Below are positions 55,965-64,000 of a DNA stretch of 64,000 bases, piece after piece (the stretch's first letter is position 1; each line of letters begins with the position of its first letter). The position numbers and the translations under genes were made by a program. The stretch comes from Oliverpabstia intestinalis. Its GTDB lineage: Bacteria > Bacillota > Clostridia > Lachnospirales > Lachnospiraceae. The stretch spans positions 62,001 to 126,000 of the forward strand of contig NZ_VUMS01000003.1 of NCBI RefSeq assembly GCF_009696065.1. The letters are read 5' to 3'. The notes beneath the pieces are model-generated. The model saw only the letters and a program-made list of their open reading frames with translations. It ran no database searches and was not told the DNA's origin.

Positions 55965-56612
55965 ATGAGTATTGAGGTAATGGTACGACAGATGACGGCG
56001 GGTTTTGGACAGACCTGTCTGATCTTTTTTCTGACACTGATCTTTTCCCTTCCACTGGGAATGATCGTATATTTTGGACGCGTATGCCGGTTTAAGCCAC
56101 TAAGCTGGCTGGTGAAGATCTATATTTCCATCATGCGTGGAACCCCACTGATGCTGCAGCTACTGATCTGGTATTTCGGACCGTTTTATCTGTGGGGCAT
56201 GAATATCGGCGGTTATAAGTTTACAGCCATCATTCTGGGATGTTCTCTGAACTATGCGGCATATTTTGCGGAAATCTACCGTTCCGGTATCGAATCGATC
56301 CCGACCGGACAGTATGAGGCAGCACAGCTGCTCGGCTACACCAGAGTACAGACCTTCTTCAAGATCGTTCTGCCACAGGTGGTAAAAATCGTTTTGCCAT
56401 CTGTCACCAACGAGGTCATCACACTGGTCAAAGATACCTCTCTGGTATATTCCGTATCTTATATCGAGATGTTTGCCGTTGCAAAACAGATTGCAGCTGC
56501 ACAGACTACTGTAGTACCGTTCTTTATCGCAGGTATTTTCTACTATGTATTTAACTATGTGGTAGCCTGGGTGATGGAACTGTTTGAGAAGAAACTGAAC
56601 TATTATCGCTAG
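55965..56612 (+). CDS. amino acid ABC transporter permease
   Basis: A 215-residue HisM/GlnP-type permease of the polar amino acid family. Five membrane helices (about 17-38, 52-75, 85-105, 150-170, 185-205) with the ATPase-contact loop [21 protein letters not shown] (EAA motif). It pairs with the binding protein upstream and the ATPase downstream (10 bases). ATGGAGGA before the start. Confidence 0.93.
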   Translation: MSIEVMVRQMTAGFGQTCLIFFLTLIFSLPLGMIVYFGRVCRFKPLSWLVKIYISIMRGTPLMLQLLIWYFGPFYLWGMNIGGYKFTAIILGCSLNYAAYFAEIYRSGIESIPTGQYEAAQLLGYTRVQTFFKIVLPQVVKIVLPSVTNEVITLVKDTSLVYSVSYIEMFAVAKQIAAAQTTVVPFFIAGIFYYVFNYVVAWVMELFEKKLNYYR

Positions 56613-56622
56613 GAGGGTCGAC

Positions 56623-57381
56623 ATGAAACTGTTGGAAATGAATCATATCAAAAAAGAATTTGACGGACTGGGTGTCTTAAAAGATATCTCTCTGTCGGTG
56701 GAAGAAGGAGAAATCGTTTCTATCATCGGTCCTTCCGGTTCCGGCAAATCCACGATGCTTCGCTGCGCGACGATGCTTGAGGAGATTGACGGCGGAGAGA
56801 TCCTGTATATGGGGAAAAAAGCTGCCTGGGTAGAAAATGGCAAAGTGATGCATCCGGATAAAAAAGAGATGAAAGAGATCCGTTCCTGTTTCGGGCTGGT
56901 TTTCCAGAACTTTAATCTGTTTCCACATTATTCAGTATTGAAGAATATAGCAGATGCGCCGATCCATGTACAGAAACGGGACAAAGGCGAGGTGTACAAA
57001 GAGGCGAAGGAACTGCTGAAAAAGATGGGGCTGGAAGATAAGGCAGATGCCTATCCATATCAGTTATCCGGCGGACAGTGTCAGCGTGTGGCTATCGCAA
57101 GAGCCCTGGCACTGAATCCGAAGATCCTGTTCTTTGATGAGCCGACTTCCGCACTGGATCCGGAACTGACCGGTGAAGTACTGAAAGTCATCAAATCTCT
57201 GGCGGATCTGGATATCACCATGGTGATCGTGACCCATGAGATGGAATTCGCAAAAAATATCTCTGACCGTGTGATCTTTATGGATAAAGGTGTGGTGGCA
57301 CTGGAGGGAACACCGGATGAGGTATTTGGTGCAGACCATACAAGAATGAAGGAATTTTTAGGAAAATTTCATCAGAACTAA
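56623..57381 (+). CDS. amino acid ABC transporter ATP-binding protein
   Basis: A 252-residue ATPase of the GlnQ/HisP class. Walker A is GPSGSGKST (about residues 36-44), signature LSGGQCQR, Walker [14 protein letters not shown]-loop VTHEM. It has a short insertion ([20 protein letters not shown]) before the Q-loop ([13 protein letters not shown]). AGGAGGG precedes its ATG. With the two genes before it, it completes a polar amino acid importer; the substrate cannot be told. Confidence 0.94.
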   Translation: MKLLEMNHIKKEFDGLGVLKDISLSVEEGEIVSIIGPSGSGKSTMLRCATMLEEIDGGEILYMGKKAAWVENGKVMHPDKKEMKEIRSCFGLVFQNFNLFPHYSVLKNIADAPIHVQKRDKGEVYKEAKELLKKMGLEDKADAYPYQLSGGQCQRVAIARALALNPKILFFDEPTSALDPELTGEVLKVIKSLADLDITMVIVTHEMEFAKNISDRVIFMDKGVVALEGTPDEVFGADHTRMKEFLGKFHQN

Positions 57382-57383
57382 GC

Positions 57384-57412
57384 TTGCGTTTCCCGGGCCG
57401 GTATTATATAAT
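57384..57412 (+). promoter_or_regulatory. putative sigma-A promoter of purB
   Basis: TTGCGT (57384-57389), 17 bases, perfect TATAAT (57407-57412), then an 82-base leader with a small CCGTCC..GGCGG stem. No purine riboswitch seen. Confidence 0.55.
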
Positions 57413-57493
57413 TTTACTGTTGTGAGGCGTATAGCCGATAAAATGTAAGCCGTCCGTAAAGAGGCGGCAAGTACAAGAAAAAGGAGATTATAT

Positions 57494-58927
57494 ATGAGTA
57501 CAGACAGATATGTAAGTCCGTTATCTGAGCGTTATGCAAGCAAAGAAATGCAGTATATCTTTTCCCCGGATATGAAGTTCCGTACCTGGAGACGCCTTTG
57601 GATCGCACTGGCAGAGACCGAGAAAGAACTGGGTCTGCCGATCACCCAGGAACAGATTGACGAATTAAAAGCGCACAAAGACGATATTAACTATGATGTG
57701 GCAAAAGAGAGAGAACGCCAGGTACGTCATGATGTTATGTCTCATGTATATGCATATGGTGTACAGTGCCCGAAGGCAAAGGGAATCATCCATCTGGGTG
57801 CAACTTCCTGTTATGTAGGTGACAACACCGATATTATTGTTATGACCGAAGCTCTGAAACTGGTAAAGAAAAAACTGGTGAATGTGATCGCAGAGCTGGC
57901 AAAATTTGCAGAAAAATACAAAGATCTGCCGACACTGGCATTTACCCATTTCCAGCCGGCGCAGCCGACAACCGTAGGTAAACGTGCCACCCTGTGGATG
58001 CAGGAGTTTATGCTGGATCTGGAAGATCTGAATTATGTCTTAAGCACTATGAAACTGCTGGGTTCCAAGGGAACAACCGGAACACAGGCAAGTTTCCTGG
58101 AACTGTTCGACGGAGATCAGGAAACCATCGATAAGATCGATCCGATGATCGCTGAAAAGATGGGATTCAAACAGTGCTATCCGGTATCCGGCCAGACCTA
58201 TTCCAGAAAAGTAGATACCAGAGTGGTCAATATTCTGGCAGGCATCGCAGCGAGCGCACATAAGTTTTCCAACGATATCCGTCTTCTGCAGCATCTGAAA
58301 GAAGTAGAAGAACCATTCGAGAAGAGCCAGATCGGATCTTCGGCCATGGCTTATAAGAGAAATCCGATGAGAAGTGAACGTATCGCTTCCCTGTCCCGTT
58401 TCGTGATGGTAGATGCGATGAACCCGGCAATTACTTCCGCTACCCAGTGGTTTGAGAGAACCCTGGATGATTCTGCCAACAAGAGACTGTCCGTTCCAGA
58501 AGGATTCCTGGCAATCGACGGTATCCTGGATCTGTGCCTGAATGTGGTAGACGGTCTGGTGGTATATCCGAAAGTTATCGAGAAGAGACTGCGTTCCGAA
58601 CTGCCATTCATGGCTACGGAAAACATCATGATGGATGCTGTAAAAGCAGGCGGTGACCGTCAGGAACTGCATGAGAGAATCCGTGAACTGTCCATGGAAG
58701 CAGGAAAGACCGTCAAAGTAGAAGGAAAAGACAACAACCTTCTGGAACTGATCGCTGCTGACCCGGCATTCAACCTGACCCTGGAAGAATTGGAAAAAAC
58801 CATGGATCCTGCAAAATACACAGGACGCGCTTCCGTACAGGTAGACGCCTTCCTGAAAAACGTCATCAACCCGATGCTGGAAGAGAATAAAGACCTGCTG
58901 GGTATGACTGCTGAGATCAATGTATAA
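57494..58927 (+). CDS. purB: adenylosuccinate lyase
   Basis: A 477-residue fumarase/aspartase-superfamily enzyme that acts at two steps of purine synthesis (SAICAR to AICAR; adenylosuccinate to AMP). The superfamily signature is [16 protein letters not shown] (flexible loop with the catalytic Ser). Other blocks: [14 protein letters not shown] and [18 protein letters not shown] (catalytic His). AAAAGGAGA precedes the start. purA, for the reaction before AMP formation, lies 3 kb downstream, separated by the GH32 locus, so the two are not one operon. Confidence 0.95.
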   Translation: MSTDRYVSPLSERYASKEMQYIFSPDMKFRTWRRLWIALAETEKELGLPITQEQIDELKAHKDDINYDVAKERERQVRHDVMSHVYAYGVQCPKAKGIIHLGATSCYVGDNTDIIVMTEALKLVKKKLVNVIAELAKFAEKYKDLPTLAFTHFQPAQPTTVGKRATLWMQEFMLDLEDLNYVLSTMKLLGSKGTTGTQASFLELFDGDQETIDKIDPMIAEKMGFKQCYPVSGQTYSRKVDTRVVNILAGIAASAHKFSNDIRLLQHLKEVEEPFEKSQIGSSAMAYKRNPMRSERIASLSRFVMVDAMNPAITSATQWFERTLDDSANKRLSVPEGFLAIDGILDLCLNVVDGLVVYPKVIEKRLRSELPFMATENIMMDAVKAGGDRQELHERIRELSMEAGKTVKVEGKDNNLLELIAADPAFNLTLEELEKTMDPAKYTGRASVQVDAFLKNVINPMLEENKDLLGMTAEINV

Positions 58928-58956
58928 AAGACTGGAAATAACAAAATATAAAGTAT

Positions 58957-59013
58957 AAAAAACTCCCCCGATTGGAAAATACGATATCGTGTATTCCAAT
59001 CGGGGGAGTTTTT
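58957..59013. terminator. bidirectional terminator between purB and LacI-family gene
   Basis: AACTCCCCCGATTGGAA and its complement form a 17-bp stem with an inner ACGATATCGT palindrome; A-run left, T-run right. Confidence 0.9.
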
Positions 59014-59041
59014 AGTTATGTGGGAAGCGGGAAAAGGTAGT

Positions 59042-60091
59042 TTAATCGTCTTCTGCCAACAGATCCCTCTCCGTCGTCTCTCTGCGGATCAGCACCGGTG
59101 TGATCATCTTGTGTACCGGTTCGCTGACCGGTGTGTGTTTGCTGTTTTTATGTTCTTCAATCTGCTCCACCAGAAGTTTCACCGCTTCAGTAGCGAGCAC
59201 ATCGATTTGCTGAGCTACGGTGCTGATCGGGAAGATGGCGTTTCGGGAGGCGGGGGAGTCGTCGAAGCCGACAATCAGGTAGTCTTCCGGGAGTTTACCG
59301 TATTTTCGTACCAGCAGATTGACCAGGATGCTGGCGTGGGTATCGTTGGAGACGAAAATGCCCTTTTTCCTGCCGGGAGAGTCCGCCTCGATCTCGGAGA
59401 GAATCTCTTTCAGATGCTCCTGGGAAGCTGTCTGATCTTTCATCTCATGGAGAAAGACGCGGTGTGGAATCTGCTGTTCCCTGCAAAAATCTTCAAACCC
59501 TTCGATTCGACCGTATGCCGGGATACTTTTGGCGGTCGGATTGTTGATGTGGAAAAGCACTTCACAGTTGTGACGATAGAGCAGACTGGTCGCCTGGATC
59601 GCACCCATGTAGTTATCGGTGTTGATGCTGCTGATGTGAGCATCCTCCCGCTCGATCGCTACGATCGGGATATGCAGGTTGGCAAGTTCCATCGAAGGGA
59701 TCGCATGGCTTAAAATGATCAGCCCCTCGATCTTGTAGGCGAGAAGTTCCTGAATATACTGCCGCTCGGTGTCAGCATCTCCGTTACTTAAAAACACCAG
59801 GAATTTATACCCAAACGTCTCATATGTGGAAAGAATCCGGTCAAGCATCTCGGAATAATAGTGAAGAAACAGGTTCGGGATGATCACACCGACGAATTCG
59901 GTCTGTCCGCTTGCCAGGATCCGCGCCACTTTATTTTCCTGATAATTCAGCTTTTCCAGTGCGTCTGCGATGATCTTCTGGTTCTTCTCGGTAAGGGAAT
60001 CCGGGTTATTAAAATACCGGGAAATGGTTGTTTTGGAAAAATTCGTATATTTTGCAATGTCCGCGAAGGTTACATTCTGTTTTCGTGCCAT
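59042..60091 (-). CDS. LacI-family regulator, likely of the GH32 gene
   Basis: A 349-residue LacI/GalR repressor. N-terminal HTH: VTFADIAKYTNFSKTTISRYFNNPDSLTE (residues 6-34) with the hinge helix (KLNYQENKVARILASG), then a periplasmic-binding-fold sugar domain (FVGVIIPNLFLHYYSEML, IEGLIILSHA, IVGFDDSPASRNAIFPI). The start at 60091 has GAGG eight bases upstream. It diverges from a GH32 hydrolase gene whose upstream region has two palindromes of the type LacI regulators bind. ScrR-like (sucrose or fructan sensing) is the best guess. Its ligand cannot be fixed. Confidence 0.88.
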   Translation of the reverse strand: MARKQNVTFADIAKYTNFSKTTISRYFNNPDSLTEKNQKIIADALEKLNYQENKVARILASGQTEFVGVIIPNLFLHYYSEMLDRILSTYETFGYKFLVFLSNGDADTERQYIQELLAYKIEGLIILSHAIPSMELANLHIPIVAIEREDAHISSINTDNYMGAIQATSLLYRHNCEVLFHINNPTAKSIPAYGRIEGFEDFCREQQIPHRVFLHEMKDQTASQEHLKEILSEIEADSPGRKKGIFVSNDTHASILVNLLVRKYGKLPEDYLIVGFDDSPASRNAIFPISTVAQQIDVLATEAVKLLVEQIEEHKNSKHTPVSEPVHKMITPVLIRRETTERDLLAEDD

Positions 60092-60213
60092 AATCGTTGC
60101 CTCATGCATTCTTTTTATAGGAACAACGAGTCGAAGCCGTACAAACCTCCGACGATTGCCGGAAAAGATCTCAGGCATATCGTGCGCGTCAGACCCGTTG
60201 TAGTTGAATTGTT

Positions 60214-60355
60214 GTAACTATTCAGTAAGTAATATTCCGCGAGGTGTTTTGGCATGGATATGCCAAAATCCCGAGACATACGAGCAAAAATGCCAGCACC
60301 GAAGGTGATTTCAAATGCATTTTTGCTTGTAACTGTGAAGGTACTGAACAGTTAC
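60214..60355. mobile_element. 142-bp structured MITE, second full copy
   Basis: Same ends as the copy at 28638 (GTAACTATTCAGTA, TACTGAACAGTTAC). Flanking 8-mers GAATTGTT and AAATCGTT match at 6 of 8 positions, as expected of an older insertion. Stems TTTTGGCAT/ATGCCAAAA and GCAAAAATGC/GCATTTTTGC differ from the other copy by paired changes. Confidence 0.85.
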
Positions 60356-60415
60356 AAATCGTTTCAATTTCTTAATCCAGTATAGCAAAAAAATCTCAAA
60401 AAAACAAGGAAAGAG

Positions 60416-60433
60416 CGAGTAACCGGTAACACT
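60416..60433 (+). promoter_or_regulatory. putative distal LacI-type operator
   Basis: GAGTAACCGGTAACAC, an imperfect version of the palindrome at 60507, about 91 bp upstream of it. Could allow looping or cooperative binding. Confidence 0.6.
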
Positions 60434-60470
60434 ATTCAAAAAAAACGGAAATGAAAAATCTGAGAAAATG

Positions 60471-60499
60471 TTGACGAAAATACAGGTGAATGATATGAT
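60471..60499 (+). promoter_or_regulatory. promoter of the GH32 gene
   Basis: TTGACG (60471-60476), 17 bases, TATGAT (60494-60499). The operator at 60507 covers the expected start of transcription. Confidence 0.75.
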
Positions 60500-60506
60500 A
60501 AAAGAA

Positions 60507-60524
60507 AAAGTAACCGGTTACTTT
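60507..60524 (+). promoter_or_regulatory. perfect LacI-type operator palindrome
   Basis: AAAGTAACCGGTTACTTT, an 18-bp perfect palindrome with a central CG as in many LacI-family sites, just downstream of the -10 box, so bound repressor would block transcription. Confidence 0.8.
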
Positions 60525-60552
60525 AAGCACCAAAAGAAAGGAAACGATAAGA

Positions 60553-61866
60553 ATGAAAGATCTTGTACATGTAAAAGCTCCGGGAAACTGGATCAACGAT
60601 CCGAACGGTTTTATCTATTACAAAGGCAAATATCACCTGTTTTTTCAGCATTTTCCGTATGCGCCGGAATGGGGAACCATGCACTGGGGACATACGGTCA
60701 GTGAGGATCTGGTGCACTGGGAGTATCAGGGAATCGCACTGTTTCCAACCAAAGAATATGATCAGAATGGTGTGTTTTCCGGTACTGCACTGGAAGAAGA
60801 TGGTAAGCTGAAGATTTATTACAGCGCGGTAAAATATCTGAAACCAGACCCGGAAGATATTCACCGGGTACTGGACGATGCCATTCAGACGAGCCAGGCA
60901 ATGATCGTATCGGAAGACGGGTTCCATTTTAATAACTGGGATAAAAAGAAGGTGCTGCCGACTGTTCATGATGAAGAGGTCGGAGAGCCGAAGATGAGAG
61001 ATCCGAAGGTGTGGAAAGACGGAGACAGCTATTATATGATGATGGGAAGCTCGTATCATGACGCTGGTAGAGTTCTCTTTTATACGAGTAAAGACGGAGA
61101 AAACTGGACTTACGCAAATCAGTGCCGGCCAGAATCATACGGATGGACGATCGAGTGTCCGGATCTGTTTTCTCAGAATGATCAGTGGATTTTCATCGGC
61201 TGTCCGATGCGTCTGACACCGGGGGAGAAGAAATATCCGGACCAGGCTGTGTGGGCGCTGGCGGAATTTGATCCGAAGACCTGTGAACTGAAGCTGTCGG
61301 ATACTCACAGTTATGTGGATTACGGTCTGGATCTGTATGCACCGCAGACGACACTGGATGCGGAGGGAAGAAGAGTGATGATCTCATGGATGCGTATGCC
61401 GATGGCAGTGACAGACAGTACGGATCGCCCGGCATGGAACGGTATGATGAGCAGTGCCCGCGTGGTGGAAGAAAAAGAGGGACATCTGTATTTCCACATG
61501 CATCCACAGGTGGACGCATACCTCAGCGCGGAAACTACAGCCGAAGAGGCAGCAGAGAGTGGAAAAGTCTTCCGGATCCGGACGGATCTTTCTGAGGGAG
61601 AAACTTTAAATATTGGCGGGTATGTGATCAGCCGCAGCGAAGGAAAGATCGTTGGCGACCGGTCAGCCGTTCTTGAAGGATGTGACGAAGTGCGAACTGT
61701 TGATGCGACTCCGGTGATCGAGGGTGCGGCACAGCTGGATATTCTGGTGAACGATCATCTGATTGAAATCTTTGTCAACGACGGTCAGTATGTGCTCAGC
61801 CATGTGGTTTACGGAAAATCTAAAAAGATTTCTGGAAAATATGAAAAAGTTCTGGTGGGAAAATAA
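60553..61866 (+). CDS. GH32 hydrolase (sucrose-6-phosphate hydrolase or fructosidase)
   Basis: A 437-residue GH32 enzyme without a signal peptide, so it acts inside the cell on sucrose, sucrose-6-phosphate or short fructans. The three catalytic blocks are present: WINDPNG (nucleophile Asp16), MRDPKVW (transition-state Asp) and TIECPDL (acid/base Glu). The five-bladed propeller spans about residues 8-290; the C-terminal beta-sandwich is shortish but present (RTDLSEGETLNIGGYVI, IEIFVNDGQYVLSHVVYGK). Fructose released would feed glycolysis. There is no PTS or sugar permease next to it, so uptake is encoded elsewhere. GAAAGGAAACG before the ATG. A LacI-type operator and promoter lie just upstream. 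Confidence 0.9.
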   Translation: MKDLVHVKAPGNWINDPNGFIYYKGKYHLFFQHFPYAPEWGTMHWGHTVSEDLVHWEYQGIALFPTKEYDQNGVFSGTALEEDGKLKIYYSAVKYLKPDPEDIHRVLDDAIQTSQAMIVSEDGFHFNNWDKKKVLPTVHDEEVGEPKMRDPKVWKDGDSYYMMMGSSYHDAGRVLFYTSKDGENWTYANQCRPESYGWTIECPDLFSQNDQWIFIGCPMRLTPGEKKYPDQAVWALAEFDPKTCELKLSDTHSYVDYGLDLYAPQTTLDAEGRRVMISWMRMPMAVTDSTDRPAWNGMMSSARVVEEKEGHLYFHMHPQVDAYLSAETTAEEAAESGKVFRIRTDLSEGETLNIGGYVISRSEGKIVGDRSAVLEGCDEVRTVDATPVIEGAAQLDILVNDHLIEIFVNDGQYVLSHVVYGKSKKISGKYEKVLVGK

Positions 61867-61928
61867 GAAAGATGGTATACTTATTAAGGAAATTTATAAT
61901 TGACTTTAATTTATAAGTAATAATAAGT

Positions 61929-61956
61929 TTTACTAATAAGAAAAGTGTTGTATAAT
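61929..61956 (+). promoter_or_regulatory. putative promoter of purA
   Basis: TTTACT (61929-61934), 16 bases, TATAAT (61951-61956). A second TTGACT lies further up at about 61899. By eye only. Confidence 0.5.
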
Positions 61957-62001
61957 CATTTTTGTAAAGGAAATGATGATAACCCGTCAGGAGGTAACCA
62001 A

Positions 62002-63276
62002 ATGATTAAAGCTGTTGTTGGAGCAAACTGGGGAGATGAAGGAAAAGGTAAGATTACCGATATGCTGGCTAAAGAAGCGGACATTATCGTTCGTTTCCAG
62101 GGTGGAGCCAATGCCGGACATACCATCGTAAATGATTACGGCAAGTTCGCACTGCATACTCTGCCGTCAGGTGTATTTTATAATCATACCACAAGCGTGA
62201 TCGGAAACGGTGTTGCACTGAATGTACCACTGGTTTTCAAAGAGATCCAGGATATCGTATCCAAAGGGGTACCGACACCGAAGATCCTGATTTCCGACCG
62301 TGCACAGATGGTAATGTCTTATCACATTCTGTTTGATCAGTACGAAGAAGAACGTCTGGGTGGCAAATCCTTCGGATCCACAAAATCAGGTATCGCTCCT
62401 TTTTATTCTGATAAATTTGCAAAGATTGGTTTTCAGGTCAGCGAGTTGTTTGACGAGGAAGCGCTGAAAGAAAAAGTAGCAGGCATCTGCGAGAAAAAGA
62501 ACGTTATGCTGGAGCATCTGTATCACAAACCGCTTCTGAAACCGGAAGAGATTTTTGAAGAGCTGATGAGCTACAAGAAGATGCTGGAGCCATATGTATG
62601 CGACGTATCTTTGTTCCTGTGGAACGCACTGAAAGAAGGAAAAGAGATCCTGTTAGAGGGTCAGCTGGGATCCTTAAAAGACCCGGATCACGGTATTTAC
62701 CCAATGGTAACTTCTTCCTCCACACTGGCAGGATACGGTGCAGTAGGAGCAGGTGTACCGCCATATGAGATCAAGAAAATCATCACCGTATGTAAAGCAT
62801 ACTCCAGCGCAGTAGGAGCAGGTGCATTCGTATCCGAGATCTTCGGAGACGAGGCAGATGAGCTGAGACGCAGAGGCGGAGACGGCGGCGAGTTCGGTGC
62901 AACAACCGGAAGACCGAGACGTATGGGATGGTTCGATGCAGTGGCTTCCAAATACGGATGCCGTATGCAGGGAACTACCGATGTAGCGTTCACCGTACTG
63001 GATGTTCTGGGATATCTGGATGAGATTCCGGTATGTGTAGGATACGACATCGACGGCGAAGTAACTACAGACTTCCCGACCACCACACTGCTGGAAAAGG
63101 CAAAGCCGGTGTATGAAACTCTGCCGGGATGGAAATGCGATATCCGCGGTATCAAGAAATACGAAGATCTGCCGGAAAACTGCAGAAAATACATCGAATT
63201 CGTAGAAGAGAAGATTGGTTTCCCGATCACCATGATTTCCAATGGCCCGGGAAGAGATGATATCATCTACAGATAA
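62002..63276 (+). CDS. purA: adenylosuccinate synthetase
   Basis: A 424-residue enzyme that joins IMP and aspartate using GTP, the first committed step to AMP. Conserved blocks: VGANWGDEGKGKITDML (catalytic Asp12), FQGGANAGHTIV (catalytic His), and LEGQLGSLKDPDHGIYPMVTSSST. The start at 62002 is set by AGGAGG 7 bases upstream; the in-frame ATG at 61945 has none. Monocistronic. The usual EGAQG of the IMP-binding block reads EGQLGS here, a variant I have seen in some Firmicutes. Confidence 0.93.
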   Translation: MIKAVVGANWGDEGKGKITDMLAKEADIIVRFQGGANAGHTIVNDYGKFALHTLPSGVFYNHTTSVIGNGVALNVPLVFKEIQDIVSKGVPTPKILISDRAQMVMSYHILFDQYEEERLGGKSFGSTKSGIAPFYSDKFAKIGFQVSELFDEEALKEKVAGICEKKNVMLEHLYHKPLLKPEEIFEELMSYKKMLEPYVCDVSLFLWNALKEGKEILLEGQLGSLKDPDHGIYPMVTSSSTLAGYGAVGAGVPPYEIKKIITVCKAYSSAVGAGAFVSEIFGDEADELRRRGGDGGEFGATTGRPRRMGWFDAVASKYGCRMQGTTDVAFTVLDVLGYLDEIPVCVGYDIDGEVTTDFPTTTLLEKAKPVYETLPGWKCDIRGIKKYEDLPENCRKYIEFVEEKIGFPITMISNGPGRDDIIYR

Positions 63277-63337
63277 GAAATGCTATACCGGGATTGCTAT
63301 ATTGCTGTGCAATTTTGCAATCCTCAAAAACGAATAG

Positions 63338-63472
63338 AAAACGGGGAGCTTGCATAAGCAGGCTGAGAGGAGACTGGCAGCGTTTCGACCCATAACCTGA
63401 TTTGGATAATGCCAACGTAGGGATGATTTACAGAGAAAAACAGGCACACCATCCTTTTGGTGTGTCTGTTTT
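63338..63472 (+). promoter_or_regulatory. TPP riboswitch (THI element) with terminator
   Basis: The conserved THI boxes are present: GGGGAGC, GCTGAGAGGAG, GACCCATAACCTGATTTGGA and TAATGCCAACGTAGGGA (aptamer about 63341-63427). A terminator hairpin, CAGGCACACCA/GGTGTGTCTG with TTTT, follows at 63436-63472. TPP binding would favour the terminator and turn off the thiamine genes that follow, starting with thiD. Confidence 0.95.
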
Positions 63473-63475
63473 GGC

Positions 63476-63518
63476 TTGCGTTGCATATCAATAATTGATC
63501 CGGTGGATCAATTTTGAT
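63476..63518. repeat. post-terminator repeat, copy f
   Basis: TTGCGTTGCATATCAATAAT, then TTGATCCGGTGGATCAATTT, the cleanest palindromic centre of the family. It sits between the riboswitch terminator and thiD. Confidence 0.7.
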
Positions 63519-63594
63519 ACGCGGCGGATTGGGGGCACCACCTTTCGTCGCTATAAAAAAGTAATGGTGAATTCATATGCAAAGGAGAAAAAAT

Positions 63595-64000
63595 ATGAGA
63601 ACAGCATTAACAATCGCTGGCAGTGATTCCAGCGGAGGCGCCGGCATCCAGGCAGATATCAAGACGATGATGGCCAATGGCGTATATGCCATGAGTGCCA
63701 TCACGGCTCTGACAGCCCAGAATACAACCGGCGTAACAGCAATTATGGAGGCAACTGAGGAATTTTTAGGAGAGGAACTGGACAATATTTTCACAGATAT
63801 CTTTCCGGATGCAGTGAAGATCGGAATGGTTTCGTCCTCCGGTCTGATCATAAAGATTGCAGAAAAACTGAAAGAGTATGATGCAAAAAATATCGTGGTT
63901 GATCCGGTTATGGTGGCTACCAGCGGAGCCAGACTGATCAGTGAAGACGCGGTAAGCACCTTAAAAGAATATCTGTTTCCGCTGGCACAGATCCTGACAC
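63595..64000 (+). CDS. thiD: hydroxymethylpyrimidine kinase ThiD, 5' part
   Basis: The frame is open to the window end (first 135 residues). It begins RTALTIAGSDSSGGAGIQAD, the ThiD signature (HMP/HMP-P kinase), continues TALTAQNTTGVTAI and AVKIGMVSS, and contains the VVDPVMVATSGA block near residue 105. It phosphorylates hydroxymethylpyrimidine twice in thiamine synthesis. AAAGGAGAAAA precedes the ATG. Its riboswitch ends 120 bases upstream. Confidence 0.94.
   Translation, partial: MRTALTIAGSDSSGGAGIQADIKTMMANGVYAMSAITALTAQNTTGVTAIMEATEEFLGEELDNIFTDIFPDAVKIGMVSSSGLIIKIAEKLKEYDAKNIVVDPVMVATSGARLISEDAVSTLKEYLFPLAQILT

Noticed and set aside
60118-60166. Another 'CGCGAGCAACGAG' repeat upstream of the LacI-type gene
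   Set aside because: CAACGAGTCGAAGCCGT and GACGATTGCCGG match only in short pieces and it does not fold well; too weak to list.

Overview
The window is ordinary chromosome from a low- to mid-GC Clostridia member, most likely a Lachnospiraceae gut anaerobe of the Blautia/Ruminococcus kind. The genus is a guess; the family rests on gene content: a PolC-type replicase, HPr kinase, a DUF5717/DUF5716 gene pair, choline-binding-like wall repeats on L,D-transpeptidases, strong AGGAGG ribosome sites, and many hairpin repeats between genes. I found no prophage, integrated plasmid, CRISPR array or rRNA operon. There is one tRNA gene (Arg, anticodon ACG) and one TPP riboswitch.

Layout. 0-10 kb: 3' end of helD, niaR (reverse), a first ftsH, glnS, a small anchored protein (reverse), a HAD phosphatase with a small partner, a VanZ-like gene, galE, and a DUF1846 gene (reverse). 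10-20 kb: a second ftsH, uvrC, hprK and a ROK glucokinase, a class A PBP (reverse), a YigZ-family gene. 20-29 kb: cyclophilin (reverse), a cysteine-cluster protein, a LicC-like nucleotidyltransferase (reverse), two paralogous L,D-transpeptidases with wall-binding repeats, an orphan BlaI-type regulator (reverse), tRNA-Arg (reverse). 29-46 kb: malQ overlapping a heterodimeric ABC exporter, a pair of long inverted hairpin elements, a second VanZ-like gene, thyA-dfrA, xpaC-telA, ispG, polC. 46-54.5 kb: a pilin gene broken by an IS remnant, a CobD/HisC-like aminotransferase (reverse), and a three-gene cluster of unknown function (DUF5717, an Hsp70/actin-fold DUF5716 protein, a TPR protein). 54.5-64 kb: a polar amino acid ABC transporter, purB, a LacI regulator (reverse) with a GH32 hydrolase, purA, then a TPP riboswitch ahead of thiD, which runs off the window.

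Functional themes. Sugar handling: galE, hprK, glucokinase, malQ, and the GH32 gene under an apparent LacI operator. Cell envelope: PBP, L,D-transpeptidases, LicC-like transferase. Nucleotide and folate supply: thyA, dfrA, purA, purB. Membrane protein quality control: two FtsH.

The most unexpected material is (1) the DUF5717/DUF5716/TPR cluster, which looks like an Hsp70-fold ATPase with two helical-repeat partners; and (2) several families of structured intergenic repeats. One is a MITE with 8-bp target duplications and compensating base changes in its stems. One is a short element lying just after terminators at six loci. One is a pair of ~180-bp hairpins in inverted orientation whose cores match but whose outer arms differ while each remains self-complementary.
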